From: Amorphus orientalis
GTDB lineage: Bacteria; Pseudomonadota; Alphaproteobacteria; Rhizobiales; Amorphaceae
NCBI RefSeq assembly: GCF_030814015.1
Contig: NZ_JAUSUL010000001.1
Coordinates: 124,001-188,000 of the forward strand
Direction: 5' to 3'
Length of the DNA: 64,000 nucleotides
Shown: one piece after another, positions 36,250 to 48,437 of the stretch
How positions within the stretch are numbered: position 1 is the first letter of the stretch
Layout: the number at the start of each line of letters is the position of its first letter
Made by a program: the position numbers and the translations under genes
The notes under the pieces: model-generated
Databases searched by the model: none
Told to the model about the DNA's origin: nothing
What the model saw: only the letters and a program-made list of their open reading frames with translations

Positions 36250-36726
36250 CTAGTTGGTTCCGGCCAGCGTGAGTTCGGCAACACCGGCGGCAATGTTGAT
36301 GCCGGTCTGGGTCTGCAGCGAGATCGGGTTCAGCGCCACCGAGCGCTCGAAGCCGCCGACCAGGGCATTGGCGCCGAGGCCGACGCCAGCCGTCGCTTCG
36401 GCGCTGGCGCCGTAATAGTTGCCCTCCAGCGCGTCCGGATCGAACTGCTGCGCGGCGGCAAGCACGCCCCACACGAGCCGGGATTCATCGGTCGCGCCGA
36501 TGTCGATCCCGTACTTGTTGATGGTCCCGGTATACGTCTCCTTGGCGCCTTCACCGGCCGGCGTGTAGATGCATGTGAGGTTCTTGGTCGAGCCGAACAC
36601 GAAGCCGGAACCGCCGGCAACGTCGCATTCGAGCACACCCACGCGGACACGGTCCTGTGCCGAGGCAGGCGCGGCGGCCGCGATCATCGTCACGGCGGCA
36701 ACTGCGGTCAGAACGGACTTCAACAT
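36250..36726 (-). CDS. DUF992-family exported protein
   Basis: 158-residue protein of unknown function restricted mainly to Alphaproteobacteria. A signal peptide ends at ASAQD. The mature protein begins RVRVGVLECDVAGGSG and has a second Cys in NLTCIYTP, so a periplasmic disulfide is likely. The C-terminal half is Gly/Ala-rich beta (ASAEATAGVGLGANALVGG). It has its own strong terminator. No function is known. Confidence 0.85.
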   Translation of the reverse strand: MLKSVLTAVAAVTMIAAAAPASAQDRVRVGVLECDVAGGSGFVFGSTKNLTCIYTPAGEGAKETYTGTINKYGIDIGATDESRLVWGVLAAAQQFDPDALEGNYYGASAEATAGVGLGANALVGGFERSVALNPISLQTQTGINIAAGVAELTLAGTN

Positions 36727-36843
36727 CGGCTGTCTCCTCTTCGGTCCACCAAAGCGACGCCGGCCGTCCCGACCATCGGGAACGCCCGGCCGTCTGGGGA
36801 CAGCGCGTCGGAGGTCCGCCTGGCGCGAGGAGCGGGATCCGGC

Positions 36844-38055
<1,212 letters not shown>

Positions 38056-38202
38056 TCAAGCTCACGAATTGAGAAAAGCCGGCACAGCCGGGCCGGCCAA
38101 ACCAGTGTCTTTCATTCCGGAAGCCGCGCGCGGAACAAGCCTCCCACGGCTCCCGAAGCATTACCCGTCGAGGCGGTGACCCTTACCGGCGCACCGAATC
38201 GC

Positions 38203-38514
38203 TCAGAACGGGATACCCGGTCCGATCGCGCCGTTCCACCCGTCGACCGGGCCGTGCGGCTGATCGTAGGTGTAGCCGTTCACCGGCTCATCGAGGTTCG
38301 GCGTCTTCAGCTTCCCGCTGTTGATGTCCGGGCTGATCGGAAGGCCGGAATTCGTCGTCATGTAGACGCCCGGGAGATTGCGACCGTACGGACCGGGATA
38401 GCCGTAGCCGCCATCGGGAGTCACGGTGATCTCCGGCGTCGACTGGGCGAGCCCTGGCGCGATCGGAGCGACCGTCATCAGGACCAGCGCGGCGGCAGCC
38501 ATGCTCCTCGTCAT
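38203..38514 (-). CDS. Small secreted Gly/Pro/Tyr-rich protein
   Basis: 103 residues. A signal peptide ends near GLAQS; the remaining 80 residues are low in charge and rich in Gly, Pro, Asn and Tyr (GGYGYPGPYGRNLPGVY, DQPHGPVDGWNGAIGPGIPF). There is no cysteine. I recognise no family. ATG 38514 has GAGGGAGA seven bases upstream. It is single, in the same direction as aatA, 156 bases behind it on the map. Confidence 0.65.
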   Translation of the reverse strand: MTRSMAAAALVLMTVAPIAPGLAQSTPEITVTPDGGYGYPGPYGRNLPGVYMTTNSGLPISPDINSGKLKTPNLDEPVNGYTYDQPHGPVDGWNGAIGPGIPF

Positions 38515-38685
38515 ATCGTGTCTCCCTCTGGACCGGGCCCCCGGCAACCCAGAGGGTCACGGGGTCTTCACGCTACACTTTCGACAACCTTATAGACCGG
38601 GACAGGGGTCGAACGCACCACCGCCCGCCATCGTTTCAGCAAATTTGCCGAGGGTGTCGCTCGGAAGCCGCAATTCCGCCCGAAA

Positions 38686-39768
38686 TCAGCGGACCAGCTT
38701 GCCGACCAGTCGAGCGGTGTAGTCCACCATCGGGATGACCCGGCCGTAGTTCAGCCGGGTCGGGCCGATCACCCCGAGCGCACCGACGATCCGGTTGGAT
38801 TCGTCCCGGTAGGGCGACACGACGAGAGACGATCCGGACAGCGAGAACAGCTTGTTCTCCGAGCCGATGAAGATGCGGACGCCTTCGCCCTCGTCGGCAA
38901 GGCTGAGGAGCTGCAGCAGCTCGTTCTTGCTTTCCAGGTCCTCGAACAGGCGGCGGATCCGCTCCAGATCCTCCTGGGCGGTGACGTCCTCCAGAAGGTT
39001 GGCCCGGCCGTGGACGATCAGCGTGCCGCCGGCGGTCTCGTCGGATCCGGCCCAGCTCGCGATGCCGGTCTGGACCAGCCGCTGGGTCAACTCGTCCAGT
39101 TCCGCCTGCTGCTGATCCTTGAGGACCTTCAGCGACCCGATCGCCTCGGTCAGCGTCTTGCCGCGGATATGGGCGTTCAGATAGTTCGACGCCTCCGTCA
39201 GCGCGGACGGGGGCAGGCCGGCCGGAAGATCGACGATCCGGTTCTCCACGGAGCCGTTGTCGCCGACCAGGACGACAAGCGCGGCCTGGGCGTCGAGCCG
39301 GACGAACTCCACGTGCTTCACCCGGAGATCCGCCTTGCCGACGGCCACGACGCCGGCGCCGCGCGACAGACCCGACAGGAGCTGGCTGGCGTCGTGCAGG
39401 AGGCCTTCGACGCCTCGATCGTGATCCCCGCTGCGCACGTGGGCATCGATCCCGGCGCGCTCCTGATCTGACAGGTCGCCGACCTCCAGCAGCGCGTCCA
39501 CGAAAAAGCGAAGGCCGATCTCGGTCGGCAGGCGGCCGGCGCTCGTGTGCGGCGCGTAAATGAGCCCGAGGGATTCCAGATCGGCCATGACGTTGCGCAC
39601 GGACGCCGGCGACAGCGCCGTGGCGAGCCGCTTGGAGATGTTGCGCGACCCGATCGGCTCTCCGGTCTCCAGATAGGATTCGACGATCTGCTTGAAGATG
39701 TCTCGGGAGCGCGCGTCGAGATCGACGAGGTGCGAACGCGGAGGATCGAAAAAGCGGTCTGTTGACAC
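38686..39768 (-). CDS. hrcA: Heat-inducible transcription repressor HrcA
   Basis: 360 residues. N-terminal winged helix ([57 protein letters not shown]) and C-terminal GAF-like domain ([28 protein letters not shown]) match the family. HrcA represses groESL/dnaK through CIRCE elements. The start is GTG 39768 with AGGA upstream. No CIRCE repeat is seen near this gene. It is divergent from rph, the usual alphaproteobacterial arrangement. Confidence 0.95.
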   Translation of the reverse strand: MSTDRFFDPPRSHLVDLDARSRDIFKQIVESYLETGEPIGSRNISKRLATALSPASVRNVMADLESLGLIYAPHTSAGRLPTEIGLRFFVDALLEVGDLSDQERAGIDAHVRSGDHDRGVEGLLHDASQLLSGLSRGAGVVAVGKADLRVKHVEFVRLDAQAALVVLVGDNGSVENRIVDLPAGLPPSALTEASNYLNAHIRGKTLTEAIGSLKVLKDQQQAELDELTQRLVQTGIASWAGSDETAGGTLIVHGRANLLEDVTAQEDLERIRRLFEDLESKNELLQLLSLADEGEGVRIFIGSENKLFSLSGSSLVVSPYRDESNRIVGALGVIGPTRLNYGRVIPMVDYTARLVGKLVR

Positions 39769-40050
39769 AGCGTCCTACTCTGCATCCGGGGCCAGCGGCC
39801 CTGTCGGGACAAACACCTGCGATTAGGCCAACACCCAATATAATGATTGCACGGGCGGGGGCGACACCCCTCGCGCACTGCTGTCGGCTTTACGCACGGC
39901 GCTGTTGACGGTTACTAGGGTCGTGCCCGCTGTCGGGCATCGCGGAGCGGCACACCGGGCGCGCCGTCCGAACCCCGTCGATCCGGCCTTGTGCCGAGCG
40001 ATGGCGGCGTCCGCTTCATCAGCCCGGAAGATCACAAGGAGACCCGCCGC

Positions 40051-40764
40051 ATGCGTCCATCGCACCGAGCCCCCGACGAGCTCAGGTCCGTGTCCCTGGA
40101 ACGCGGAGCCTCGAAGTATGCCGAGGGGTCGTGCGCCGTCCGCTTCGGGTCGACCCATGTGCTGTGCACGGCGAGCCTGGAGGAGCGCGTGCCCGGCTGG
40201 CTTCGCGGCAGCGGCGAGGGCTGGGTGACGGCCGAGTACGGCATGCTTCCCCGCGCCACCGGCACGCGCACCCAGCGCGAAGTCTCCTCCGGACGGCCCT
40301 CGGGCCGGACCCAGGAAATCCAGCGCCTGATCGGACGGTCGCTGAGGGCCGTCGTCGACCGCAAGGCGCTGGGCGAGCGCCAGATCACCGTGGACTGCGA
40401 CGTGATCCAGGCGGACGGGGGAACCCGCACCGCGGCGATCACCGGCGCCTGGGTGGCGCTGTCTGACTGCATCGCCTGGATGAAGGCGCGCAATATGGTC
40501 CGCGACGGCGTGCTGCGCGATCACGTGGCCGCGGTTTCCTGCGGCATCTTCCGCGGCGCGCCGATTCTCGATCTCGATTACGCGGAGGATTCCGAAGCCG
40601 AAACCGACGCCAATTTCGTGATGACCGGAACCCGCGGGATCATTGAGGTTCAGGGCACGGCCGAGCGCACCCCGTTCTCCCGCGACGAGTTCACCGCGCT
40701 GGTGGATCTCGCCGAAGCCGGGATCGGCCAGCTCGTCGAGCTGCAGAAGCTGGCGGTCAGCTGA
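40051..40764 (+). CDS. rph: Ribonuclease PH
   Basis: 3'-to-5' phosphorolytic exonuclease that trims tRNA ends. 237 residues; conserved segments include [36 protein letters not shown] and [22 protein letters not shown] 40051 has AAGGAGA upstream; the longer frame is spurious. rdgB follows five bases after the stop and hemW overlaps rdgB, forming one operon. Confidence 0.96.
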   Translation: MRPSHRAPDELRSVSLERGASKYAEGSCAVRFGSTHVLCTASLEERVPGWLRGSGEGWVTAEYGMLPRATGTRTQREVSSGRPSGRTQEIQRLIGRSLRAVVDRKALGERQITVDCDVIQADGGTRTAAITGAWVALSDCIAWMKARNMVRDGVLRDHVAAVSCGIFRGAPILDLDYAEDSEAETDANFVMTGTRGIIEVQGTAERTPFSRDEFTALVDLAEAGIGQLVELQKLAVS

Positions 40765-40769
40765 GTACG

Positions 40770-41411
40770 ATGTCCGTCCGCCCGTTCACCGACGCCGCCC
40801 TGGTGGTTGCCAGCCACAACACCGGCAAGGTCCGCGAGATCCGGGAGCTTCTCGCGAGCTTCCCGGTCGAGATCCTGTCGGCCGGCGATCTCGGTCTGCC
40901 GGAGCCGGAAGAGACCGGCACCACCTTCGAGGACAACGCCATCCTGAAGGCGAAGGCCGCGGTTGCTGCGTCCGGGAAAGCCGCTCTCGCGGACGATTCC
41001 GGCCTTGCCGTCGATGCGCTCGGCGGGGATCCCGGTATCTATTCGGCGCGCTGGGCCGGTCCGGACAAGGATTTCGCCCAGGCGATGCGCAACGTCGAGG
41101 AGAAGCTCCAGGCTGCCGGCGCGACCTCACCGGAGCAGAGAACGGCGCGGTTCGTGGCCGTGCTCGCGCTTGCCTGGCCCGATGGCCATGTCGAAACCTT
41201 CCGCGGCGAGGTGGAAGGCCTGCTCGTGTGGCCGCCACGGGGGGAGAAAGGCTTCGGCTACGACCCTATATTCCTCCCCGACGGGTTTGAGAGAACCTTC
41301 GGCGAGATGGCCGCCGACGAGAAGCACGGATGGCGTCCGGGCGACGCAACGGCCCTGTCCCACCGTGCGCGCGCATTCAAGCTGCTTGCGGAGACGTGCC
41401 TGACACGATGA
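40770..41411 (+). CDS. rdgB: XTP/dITP diphosphatase (non-canonical purine NTP pyrophosphatase)
   Basis: Cleans inosine and xanthosine triphosphates from the nucleotide pool. 213 residues with [13 protein letters not shown] at the start, [13 protein letters not shown], and [11 protein letters not shown] plus ALSHRARA near the end, all family signatures. It overlaps hemW by four bases. Confidence 0.95.
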   Translation: MSVRPFTDAALVVASHNTGKVREIRELLASFPVEILSAGDLGLPEPEETGTTFEDNAILKAKAAVAASGKAALADDSGLAVDALGGDPGIYSARWAGPDKDFAQAMRNVEEKLQAAGATSPEQRTARFVAVLALAWPDGHVETFRGEVEGLLVWPPRGEKGFGYDPIFLPDGFERTFGEMAADEKHGWRPGDATALSHRARAFKLLAETCLTR

Positions 41412-42676
41412 CCGAGCCTTCCGCTCAAAACGCCGGTGACGACGGGACGCTGGCGATCTACGTGCATTGGCCGTTCTGCGCAGCCAAGTGCCCCTATTGC
41501 GACTTCAACAGCCATGTGCGCCATGGCGGCGTCGACCAGGCGCGCTATGCCGCCGCGCTGGTGCGCGAGCTGGAGACCGCGCGCGTGCAAACCGGCGCGC
41601 AGACGGTGACGAGCGTCTTCTTCGGCGGCGGCACGCCCTCGCTGATGGAGCCGGCCACCGTTGAACGGGTGCTGGAGGCGATCGCACGGCTCTGGCCGGC
41701 GACGGACGACTGCGAGATTTCGCTCGAAGCCAATCCGTCCAGCGTCGAGGCGGACCGGTTTGCAGGCTATCGCGACGCGGGCGTCAACCGCGTGTCGCTC
41801 GGCGTTCAGTCGCTCCGGGACACCGATCTCCGCTTTCTCGGCCGCCTGCACGACGTGGCGGCAGCGCGGCGCGCGATCGACATCGCCCGGTCCACGTTCG
41901 ATCGCATGTCCTGCGACCTGATCTACGCCCGGCCCGGACAGACCGTCGCGGCGTGGGAAAGCGAGCTGGATGAGATGCTGGCCTTCAGCCCGGACCATCT
42001 CTCGCTCTATCAGCTTACCATCGAGCCGGAGACTCCCTTCCACCGGCTTCACGCGGCCGGAAAATTCGTCATTCCCGACGACGACCGGGCAGCCGACCTG
42101 TTCGAGACGACCCAGATCCGCTGCGCCGCGGCGGGACTGCCGGCCTACGAGGTGTCCAACCATGCGCGCCCCGGTGCCGAATGCCGGCACAACCTGACCT
42201 ACTGGCGCGGTGGCGACTATGTCGGCGTCGGGCCGGGCGCCCATGGCCGGATCACGGTCGACGGGATCCGCCATGCCACCGCCACGGCACTGCGGCCGGA
42301 AGACTGGCTGGGCGCGGTCGAGGAGAGCGGACACGGCCGGGTCGAGACGACGCCGCTCTCCGACGAGGAGCGGGCCGAGGAGTTTCTGGTGATGGGCCTC
42401 CGGCTCGGCGAAGGTCTCGATCTTGCACGTTTTCGCCGCCGCTACGGATACGAATTCGATCCGAAGACGCTTGATCTGCTGGAGCACGAGGGCCTGATCC
42501 GGCGACCGGCAGGCGACCGCATCGCTGCGACCGGAGCCGGCATGCTGGTCCTCAATTCGCTGATCGCCGAACTCGGGAGCCGCACCCGGCTCGCGACGGA
42601 GGCGCCTTCCGGATATGCTGGATCGGTCGCCCCTTCCGGGCCCGCCAGCCAACCCGCATTGGAGCGAACTTGGTAA
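41408..42676 (+). CDS. hemW: Radical SAM haem chaperone HemW
   Basis: 422-residue radical-SAM protein; the [4Fe-4S] cluster motif is C24-x3-C28-x2-C31 followed by DF, the HemW/HemN type. HemW carries haem to targets; it lacks the features of true HemN coproporphyrinogen dehydrogenase. Other family parts: [19 protein letters not shown] and VGPGAHGRI. The ATG overlaps the rdgB stop; glnD overlaps its end by seven bases. Confidence 0.93.
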   Translation: MTEPSAQNAGDDGTLAIYVHWPFCAAKCPYCDFNSHVRHGGVDQARYAAALVRELETARVQTGAQTVTSVFFGGGTPSLMEPATVERVLEAIARLWPATDDCEISLEANPSSVEADRFAGYRDAGVNRVSLGVQSLRDTDLRFLGRLHDVAAARRAIDIARSTFDRMSCDLIYARPGQTVAAWESELDEMLAFSPDHLSLYQLTIEPETPFHRLHAAGKFVIPDDDRAADLFETTQIRCAAAGLPAYEVSNHARPGAECRHNLTYWRGGDYVGVGPGAHGRITVDGIRHATATALRPEDWLGAVEESGHGRVETTPLSDEERAEEFLVMGLRLGEGLDLARFRRRYGYEFDPKTLDLLEHEGLIRRPAGDRIAATGAGMLVLNSLIAELGSRTRLATEAPSGYAGSVAPSGPASQPALERTW

Positions 42677-45477
42677 CGCTCGCCGACACGCCGACGACGA
42701 AGCGGATCCGCCAGGGGCCGCAGGCGGTGCTGGATCGTGAGGCGCTCACCGAGCGGCTGGTCGAGCGCATCCGCGAGGACAAGGGCAAATGGGAGACGGC
42801 CCGGTCCGACGTTCTCGCCATCGTGCGCGAAGAGCGGGACGCGGCCATGTCCCGGATCGAGGCGCTTCTGGCGGAAGACGGCGGCGGCCTTCTGTGCGCC
42901 CAGCGGATCGCCAAGCTCCACGACGACCTTATCGCCGCCGTTTCCCAGGTGATCGTTTCCTACGCCTATCCGGCCGACAACCCGTCCTCGGCGGAGCGCA
43001 TCGCGATCGTGGCCGTCGGCGGCTACGGACGTGGAACGCTCGCACCCGGCTCCGACATCGACCTCCTGTTCCTGTTTCCCTACAAGCAGACCGGCTGGGT
43101 GGAGAGCGTCATCGAGGCCGTTCTGTACCTGCTGTGGGATCTCGGCCTGACCGTCGGCCACGCCACCCGGTCGGTCGAGGACTGCATCCGCATGGCACGG
43201 TCCGACATGACCGTGCGCACGGCGGTACTGGAATCCCGCTTCCTGTGGGGCGACGAGGAGCTGGCCGAGGAGCTGGTCCAGAAGTTCGACAGCTCGGTCG
43301 TCCGCGGCTCGGCGGCGGAATTCATCTCCGCCAAGCTTGCCGAGCGCGACGAACGCCATCGCCGCCAGGGCCGGTCCCGCTATCTCGTCGAACCCAACGT
43401 CAAGGAGGGCAAGGGCGGGCTGCGCGATCTCAACACCCTGTTCTGGATCGCGAAATATTTCTTCCGGGTGCGGACCGGCGAAGAGCTGGTGAGCCTCGGC
43501 GTCCTGACCCGGGCGGACTACCGGCTGTTCCGCAAGTGCGAGGACTTCCTCTGGGCAGTCCGCTGCCATCTCCACTTCCTGACCGGACGGCACGAGGAGC
43601 GGCTGTCGTTCGACCTCCAGCGCGAGATCGCCGTGCGCCTGGGCTACACGTCGCATCCCGGCCTGCGCGACGTGGAACGCTTCATGAAGCATTATTTTCT
43701 GGTGGCGAAGGACGTCGGCGACCTGACCCGCATCTTCTGTTCGGCGCTGGAAGAAGACCAGGTGAAGCAGGCGCCCAGACTCAACCGCTTCCTGCGCACC
43801 ATGCGTCACGGCAAGTCCCGCGCGATCCGCGGCACCAAGGACTTCGTGATCGATCACAACCGGATCAACGTCGCCGACCCGGAGGTCTTTTCGCGCGATC
43901 CGGTCAACCTGATCCGCGTCTTCTATCTGGCCGACAAGCACGACCTGGCGTTTCATCCCGACGCGATGACGTTGATCCGGCGCTCGCTCAAGCTGATCAA
44001 CGCCGCGCTCCGCGAGGACGAGGAAGCCAACCGGCTGTTTCTGGAGCTGCTCAGCTCCAAGAACGATCCGGAAACGATCCTGCGCCGCATGAACGAGGCC
44101 GGGGTGCTCGGCAGGTTCGTGACCGAGTTCGGCCGGATCGTCGCGATGATGCAGTTCAACATGTATCATCACTACACCGTGGACGAGCACCTGATCCGCA
44201 CCATCGGCATCCTCGCCGACATCGAGGCCGGCCGCCTGGAGGCGGACCACCCGCTCGCCACCAGCCTGATCCCGACCATTCAGAACCGTCGCCTCCTCTA
44301 TGTGGCGGTCTTCCTGCACGACATCGCGAAGGGCCGTCCGGAGGATCATTCGATCCTCGGCGCGAAGATCGCGCGCAAGCTCTGTCCCCGGTTCGGCCTG
44401 TCGCCGTCCGAGACCGAGACGGTCGCCTGGCTGATCGAAGTCCACCTGTTCATGAGCTCGACGGCCCAGTCCCGGGATCTCGGGGATCCGAAGACCATTT
44501 CCGATTTTGCGGAGATCGTGCAGAGCCCCGAGCGGCTGAAGCTGCTCGCCATCCTGACGGAGGCCGACATCGCCGCCGTCGGTCCCGGCGTATGGAACGG
44601 CTGGAAGGCGCAGCTCCTGCGGGTCCTCTACGACGAGACCGAGCCGCGCCTGGCCGGCGGCCATTCCCGGATGTCCCGGGAGCAGCGCGTCGCCGCGGCC
44701 CAGAGCGCGCTGCGGGCAGCTCTACCCGACTGGCCGGACGATGCGATGGACGCCTACGTGGTGCGTCACTACGCGCCGTACTGGCTGCGGGTCGACCTCG
44801 CCGACAAGATCGCCCACGCCGGCCTGATCAAGGACGCCGACGACAACGATCGGCGCTTTGCCAGCGATGTCGTGACGGACGGCGACAGCGGCGTGACCCG
44901 GCTGACCGTATTCGCCCCGGACCACCCGCGGCTCCTTTCGGCGATCTTCGGCTCCTGCTCCGTTGCCGGCGCGAACATCGTCGACGCCCAGATCTTCACC
45001 ACCAGCGACGGCTTCGCCCTCGACACGATCGCGGTCACCCGCCAGTTTGCCGACGACGAAGACGAGAAGCGCAGGGCCGACCGGATCCTGGCCATGATCG
45101 ACCGGTCCCTCGGAGGACAGGAAAAGCTGCCGGACAAGGTGGAGCAGCGCATCCGCAAGAAGGGCGGCCCCAAGCCGTTCCGGATCGAGACCGAGGTGCT
45201 GCTGCACAACGGCTGGTCCGACAATCACACGGTGCTGGAGGTGTCCGGCCTCGATCGGCCGGGCCTGCTCTACGACCTGACGCGCGAAATCTCCGACCTC
45301 AATCTCAACATCACCTCCGCCCATGTGGCGACGTTCGGCGAGCGGGTGGTCGACGTGTTCTACGTAACCGATCTGGTCGGCCACAAGATCTCCAACGGGC
45401 AGCGTCAGAACCGCATCAAGCGGCGGCTCGTTTCCGTCTTCAACGGCGATGCGCGACGCGGCCAGGCCGCCGCCTGA
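42670..45477 (+). CDS. glnD: [Protein-PII] uridylyltransferase/uridylyl-removing enzyme
   Basis: Senses glutamine and modifies PII proteins. 935 residues: nucleotidyltransferase domain with GGYGRGTLAPGSDIDLL (117-133), HD domain with the HDIAKGRPEDHS metal site near 545, and two C-terminal ACT domains (VTRLTVFAPDHPRLLSAIFG, LEVSGLDRPGLLYDLTREI). The start is TTG 42670 with GGAGCG upstream; no ATG or GTG is near. It overlaps hemW by seven bases, an unusual coupling. In Hyphomicrobiales glnD-murJ-trpS neighbours are common. Confidence 0.95.
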   Translation: MVTLADTPTTKRIRQGPQAVLDREALTERLVERIREDKGKWETARSDVLAIVREERDAAMSRIEALLAEDGGGLLCAQRIAKLHDDLIAAVSQVIVSYAYPADNPSSAERIAIVAVGGYGRGTLAPGSDIDLLFLFPYKQTGWVESVIEAVLYLLWDLGLTVGHATRSVEDCIRMARSDMTVRTAVLESRFLWGDEELAEELVQKFDSSVVRGSAAEFISAKLAERDERHRRQGRSRYLVEPNVKEGKGGLRDLNTLFWIAKYFFRVRTGEELVSLGVLTRADYRLFRKCEDFLWAVRCHLHFLTGRHEERLSFDLQREIAVRLGYTSHPGLRDVERFMKHYFLVAKDVGDLTRIFCSALEEDQVKQAPRLNRFLRTMRHGKSRAIRGTKDFVIDHNRINVADPEVFSRDPVNLIRVFYLADKHDLAFHPDAMTLIRRSLKLINAALREDEEANRLFLELLSSKNDPETILRRMNEAGVLGRFVTEFGRIVAMMQFNMYHHYTVDEHLIRTIGILADIEAGRLEADHPLATSLIPTIQNRRLLYVAVFLHDIAKGRPEDHSILGAKIARKLCPRFGLSPSETETVAWLIEVHLFMSSTAQSRDLGDPKTISDFAEIVQSPERLKLLAILTEADIAAVGPGVWNGWKAQLLRVLYDETEPRLAGGHSRMSREQRVAAAQSALRAALPDWPDDAMDAYVVRHYAPYWLRVDLADKIAHAGLIKDADDNDRRFASDVVTDGDSGVTRLTVFAPDHPRLLSAIFGSCSVAGANIVDAQIFTTSDGFALDTIAVTRQFADDEDEKRRADRILAMIDRSLGGQEKLPDKVEQRIRKKGGPKPFRIETEVLLHNGWSDNHTVLEVSGLDRPGLLYDLTREISDLNLNITSAHVATFGERVVDVFYVTDLVGHKISNGQRQNRIKRRLVSVFNGDARRGQAAA

Positions 45478-45582
45478 CCGCCTCGGCTGACCGCGCCCGG
45501 GAACGGGTAATCCACCGAAGCGCCACGCACCGGGAGATTTCTTGTCAGCGAGCCGATTCTCTGACTAGCTCCTTGCCGTGAG

Positions 45583-45613
45583 CACGTCCCGTTCGGACCG
45601 TCCCGGTCCGAAC
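45583..45613. repeat. Hairpin repeat between glnD and murJ
   Basis: Perfect ten-base arms GTTCGGACCG (45591-45600) and CGGTCCGAAC (45604-45613) preceded by CACGTCCC. The block matches the first palindrome at 16742 (GAGCA..TCCCGTTCGGA...), so both are members of one dispersed family. It lies in the 171-base gap in front of murJ and could also be part of its leader. Confidence 0.55.
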
Positions 45614-45648
45614 GCTGTGGAATGCGTCGCCCGATCCGGGGACTTCTG

Positions 45649-47229
45649 GTGAATCTCCTCCGCAACTTCGCCACCGTTGGCTCCTTCACCATGCTGAGCC
45701 GCCTGCTCGGCTTCGCCCGCGACATCCTCATCGCGGCATTTCTCGGCACCGGCGGGATCGCCGATGCCTTCTTCGTCGCCTTCAAGCTGCCCAATCTGTT
45801 CCGACGGCTGTTCGCGGAAGGCGCCTTCAATTCAGCCTTCGTCCCGCTGTTCGCGCGGGCGCTGGAGGAAGGCGGCCAGGAGCGCGCCCGGAAGTTCGCC
45901 GAGGAGATCCTGTCGGCGCTGCTGCTGGCGCTGTCGGTCACGACGGTCCTGGCGGAAATCTTCACGCCGGTGCTGGTGTTCCTGATGGCCCCCGGCTTTG
46001 CCGGCGAGGACGCCGACAAGTTCGCGACCACGGTGACGCTGACGCGCATCTGCTTCCCGTACCTGATGGCGATGTCGCTGGTGGCGTTCCTGTCGGGCAT
46101 CCTCAACACGTTCGACCGGTTCGCGGCGGCCGCGTTCGCACCGGTGATGCTGAATATCGTGCTGATCGGCGTCCTGACCGGCATCGGGCTTTCGGGGCTC
46201 GCCGGGTCCGAGCAAGCCGGGTGGGTCCTGTCCTGGGGCGTGTTCGCGGCCGGCATTATTCAAGCGGCGATGCTGTGGGTCACGGTCCGGCGCAATGGAC
46301 TGAAGCTTCGGCTGCCGCGTCCGCGCTGGACCGCCTCGGTGAAACGCCTGCTGAAGCTCGGCGTGCCCGGCGTGATCGCCGGCGGCATCACCCAGATCAA
46401 CATCATGGTCGGCACCATCATCGCCTCGTTTGCGCCCGGGGCGGTGTCGTATCTCTACTACGCCGACCGCATCTACCAGCTCCCCCTCGGGGTGGTCGGC
46501 ATCGCCATCGGCGTGGCCCTGTTGCCGGAATTGTCGCGGCGTCTGCGGGCCGGGGACGGGGAGGGCGCCTTCCATACCCAAAACCGCGCGCTGGAGTTCG
46601 CGCTTGTGCTGACCCTGCCGGCGGCGATCGCCCTCGTTCTGGTGCCTGCCGAAATCATCTCAGTCCTGTTCCAGCGCGGCGCCTTCGACGCGGCCGACAC
46701 CCAGGCGACCGCCGCAGCGCTGGCCGCCTACGGCATCGGCCTGCCGGCCTTCGTGCTCATCAAGGTGCTGTCGCCCGCCTTCTTCGCCCGGGAGGACACC
46801 GCCACGCCGATGTGGTTCGCCGGCGCGAACATGGCGGTGAGCGTGATTGGCGCGATTGCCATGTTTCCGCTCCTCGCCCATGTCGGCATCGCGCTGGCCA
46901 CCTCGCTCGGAGCCTGGACCAATGTCGGCCTGCTGTGGGCCACGCTTCTGAGGCGGGGGGACTATCGGACCGATGCCTTGGTCCGGCGGCGGCTGCCGCG
47001 CATCGCCGCCTCGAGCGTGCTGATGGGCGCCATCGTCTTCGGGCTCGCCATCGCACTGCAGCCGGCGTTCGGACACTCCGGGCTGCTGGTCCGCGCGGCG
47101 GCCCTCGCCGCCCTTGTCGGAACGGGAATGATTGCGTTCTTCGCCCTTTGCCAGGTGACCGGGGCCATCGACCTGAAGCGGTCCATCGGTCAGCTGCGGG
47201 GACGGCGCACACCGGCAGACGGCGCCTGA
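45649..47229 (+). CDS. murJ: Lipid II flippase MurJ
   Basis: 526-residue membrane protein with about 14 helices. The N-terminus LLRNFATVGSFTMLSRLLGFARDILIAAFLGTG and LPNLFRRLFAEGAFNSAFVPLF are MurJ/MviN signatures. The longest frame starts at 45622, but GTG 45649 gives the usual family N-terminus and has GGGGA upstream; the extra nine residues of the long form are Arg/Pro-rich. Moves lipid II for peptidoglycan synthesis. Confidence 0.94.
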   Translation: MNLLRNFATVGSFTMLSRLLGFARDILIAAFLGTGGIADAFFVAFKLPNLFRRLFAEGAFNSAFVPLFARALEEGGQERARKFAEEILSALLLALSVTTVLAEIFTPVLVFLMAPGFAGEDADKFATTVTLTRICFPYLMAMSLVAFLSGILNTFDRFAAAAFAPVMLNIVLIGVLTGIGLSGLAGSEQAGWVLSWGVFAAGIIQAAMLWVTVRRNGLKLRLPRPRWTASVKRLLKLGVPGVIAGGITQINIMVGTIIASFAPGAVSYLYYADRIYQLPLGVVGIAIGVALLPELSRRLRAGDGEGAFHTQNRALEFALVLTLPAAIALVLVPAEIISVLFQRGAFDAADTQATAAALAAYGIGLPAFVLIKVLSPAFFAREDTATPMWFAGANMAVSVIGAIAMFPLLAHVGIALATSLGAWTNVGLLWATLLRRGDYRTDALVRRRLPRIAASSVLMGAIVFGLAIALQPAFGHSGLLVRAAALAALVGTGMIAFFALCQVTGAIDLKRSIGQLRGRRTPADGA

Positions 47230-47342
47230 CCGCGGTCTCGAGCTTCCGAAGCGATGCGGGCGGTCACGTGCGGGTTGCGCCGGAGGCCCGGCTTCGCCAT
47301 AACCCGGGTTTCTCGCTCCCCGGACAGTGATGGACCAACCGG

Positions 47343-48413
47343 ATGACGGCGTTCGAACCTCGCGTATTTTCCGGCGTACAGCCGACCGGAAACCTGCACC
47401 TCGGAAACTATCTTGGCGCGATCACCCGCTTCGTGTCGCTCCAGGACGAGTATCCGTGCGTCTATTGCGTCGTGGACATGCACGCGATCACGGTCTGGCA
47501 GGAGCCGATCGAGCTGACCAACGCGATCCGGTCCGTCGCGGCGGCCTTCATCGCCGCCGGCATCGATCCGAAGAAGAACATCATCTTCAACCAGAGCCAG
47601 GTCCACGAGCACGCCGAACTGGCCTGGATCTTCAACTGCGTGGCCCGGATGGGCTGGCTGAACCGCATGACGCAGTTCAAGGAGAAGGCCGGCAAGGACC
47701 GCGAGAACGCGTCGGTCGGTCTGTTCGCCTATCCGAACCTGATGGCCGCCGACATTCTGGCCTACCGGGCGACCCACGTGCCGGTGGGCGAGGACCAGAA
47801 GCAGCACCTGGAACTGACGCGCAACATCGCCCAGAAGTTCAACTACGATTTCGCCGACCGTATCGCCGAGCTGGGCTATGGGGAGGAGTTCTTCCCCATC
47901 ACCGAGCCGGTGATTCAGGGACCTGCGACGCGGGTGATGAGCCTGCGCGACGGCTCCAAGAAGATGTCCAAGTCCGACCCCTCGGATTACTCGCGGATCA
48001 ACCTGACCGACGATCGCGACCAGATCGCCCAGAAGATCCGCAAGGCGAAGACCGACCCGGAGCCCCTGCCGGAAGAGGTGAAGGGGCTGGAGAGCCGTCC
48101 GGAGGCCGACAATCTCGTCGGCATCTACGCTGCGCTCGCCAACTCGACCCGTGAGGCGGTGCTATCGGATTTCCGCGGCGCGCCGTTCGCCAAGTTCAAG
48201 CCCGCGCTCGCAGACCTTGCGGTCGAGGTGCTCGCGCCGGTAAACGCGGAGATGCGGCGGCTTCTGGCCGATCCGGGCCAGCTGGACGAAATCCTCGCGG
48301 ACGGCGCCGACCGGGCGGCTGAGATCGCCGCACCCGTGATCGACGGCGCGAAGGACATTGTGGGCTTCGTGTCGAGCCGGCGGGGCCGGACCAACGGGCG
48401 CTCCGCCGCCTAG
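47343..48413 (+). CDS. trpS: Tryptophan-tRNA ligase
   Basis: 356-residue class I synthetase. The HIGH-type motif is HLGN in [17 protein letters not shown], and KMSKS follows near residue 202 ([11 protein letters not shown]). The Trp-binding region VVDMHAIT is present. It stands 113 bases behind murJ, in the same direction. The stop is 24 bases from the convergent smr-type gene. Confidence 0.96.
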   Translation: MTAFEPRVFSGVQPTGNLHLGNYLGAITRFVSLQDEYPCVYCVVDMHAITVWQEPIELTNAIRSVAAAFIAAGIDPKKNIIFNQSQVHEHAELAWIFNCVARMGWLNRMTQFKEKAGKDRENASVGLFAYPNLMAADILAYRATHVPVGEDQKQHLELTRNIAQKFNYDFADRIAELGYGEEFFPITEPVIQGPATRVMSLRDGSKKMSKSDPSDYSRINLTDDRDQIAQKIRKAKTDPEPLPEEVKGLESRPEADNLVGIYAALANSTREAVLSDFRGAPFAKFKPALADLAVEVLAPVNAEMRRLLADPGQLDEILADGADRAAEIAAPVIDGAKDIVGFVSSRRGRTNGRSAA

Positions 48414-48437
48414 GGCATTCGCCAGGTCAAATCCGGC

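Noticed and set aside
39769-40050. CIRCE element for HrcA autoregulation
   Set aside because: No TTAGCACTC-N9-GAGTGCTAA-like repeat is present in the hrcA-rph gap; its targets are presumably elsewhere.
47265-47270. Further parS candidate at a CACGTG
   Set aside because: The flanks (GGT / CGG) do not match the TTT...AAA arms; the same holds for the CACGTG near 58165.
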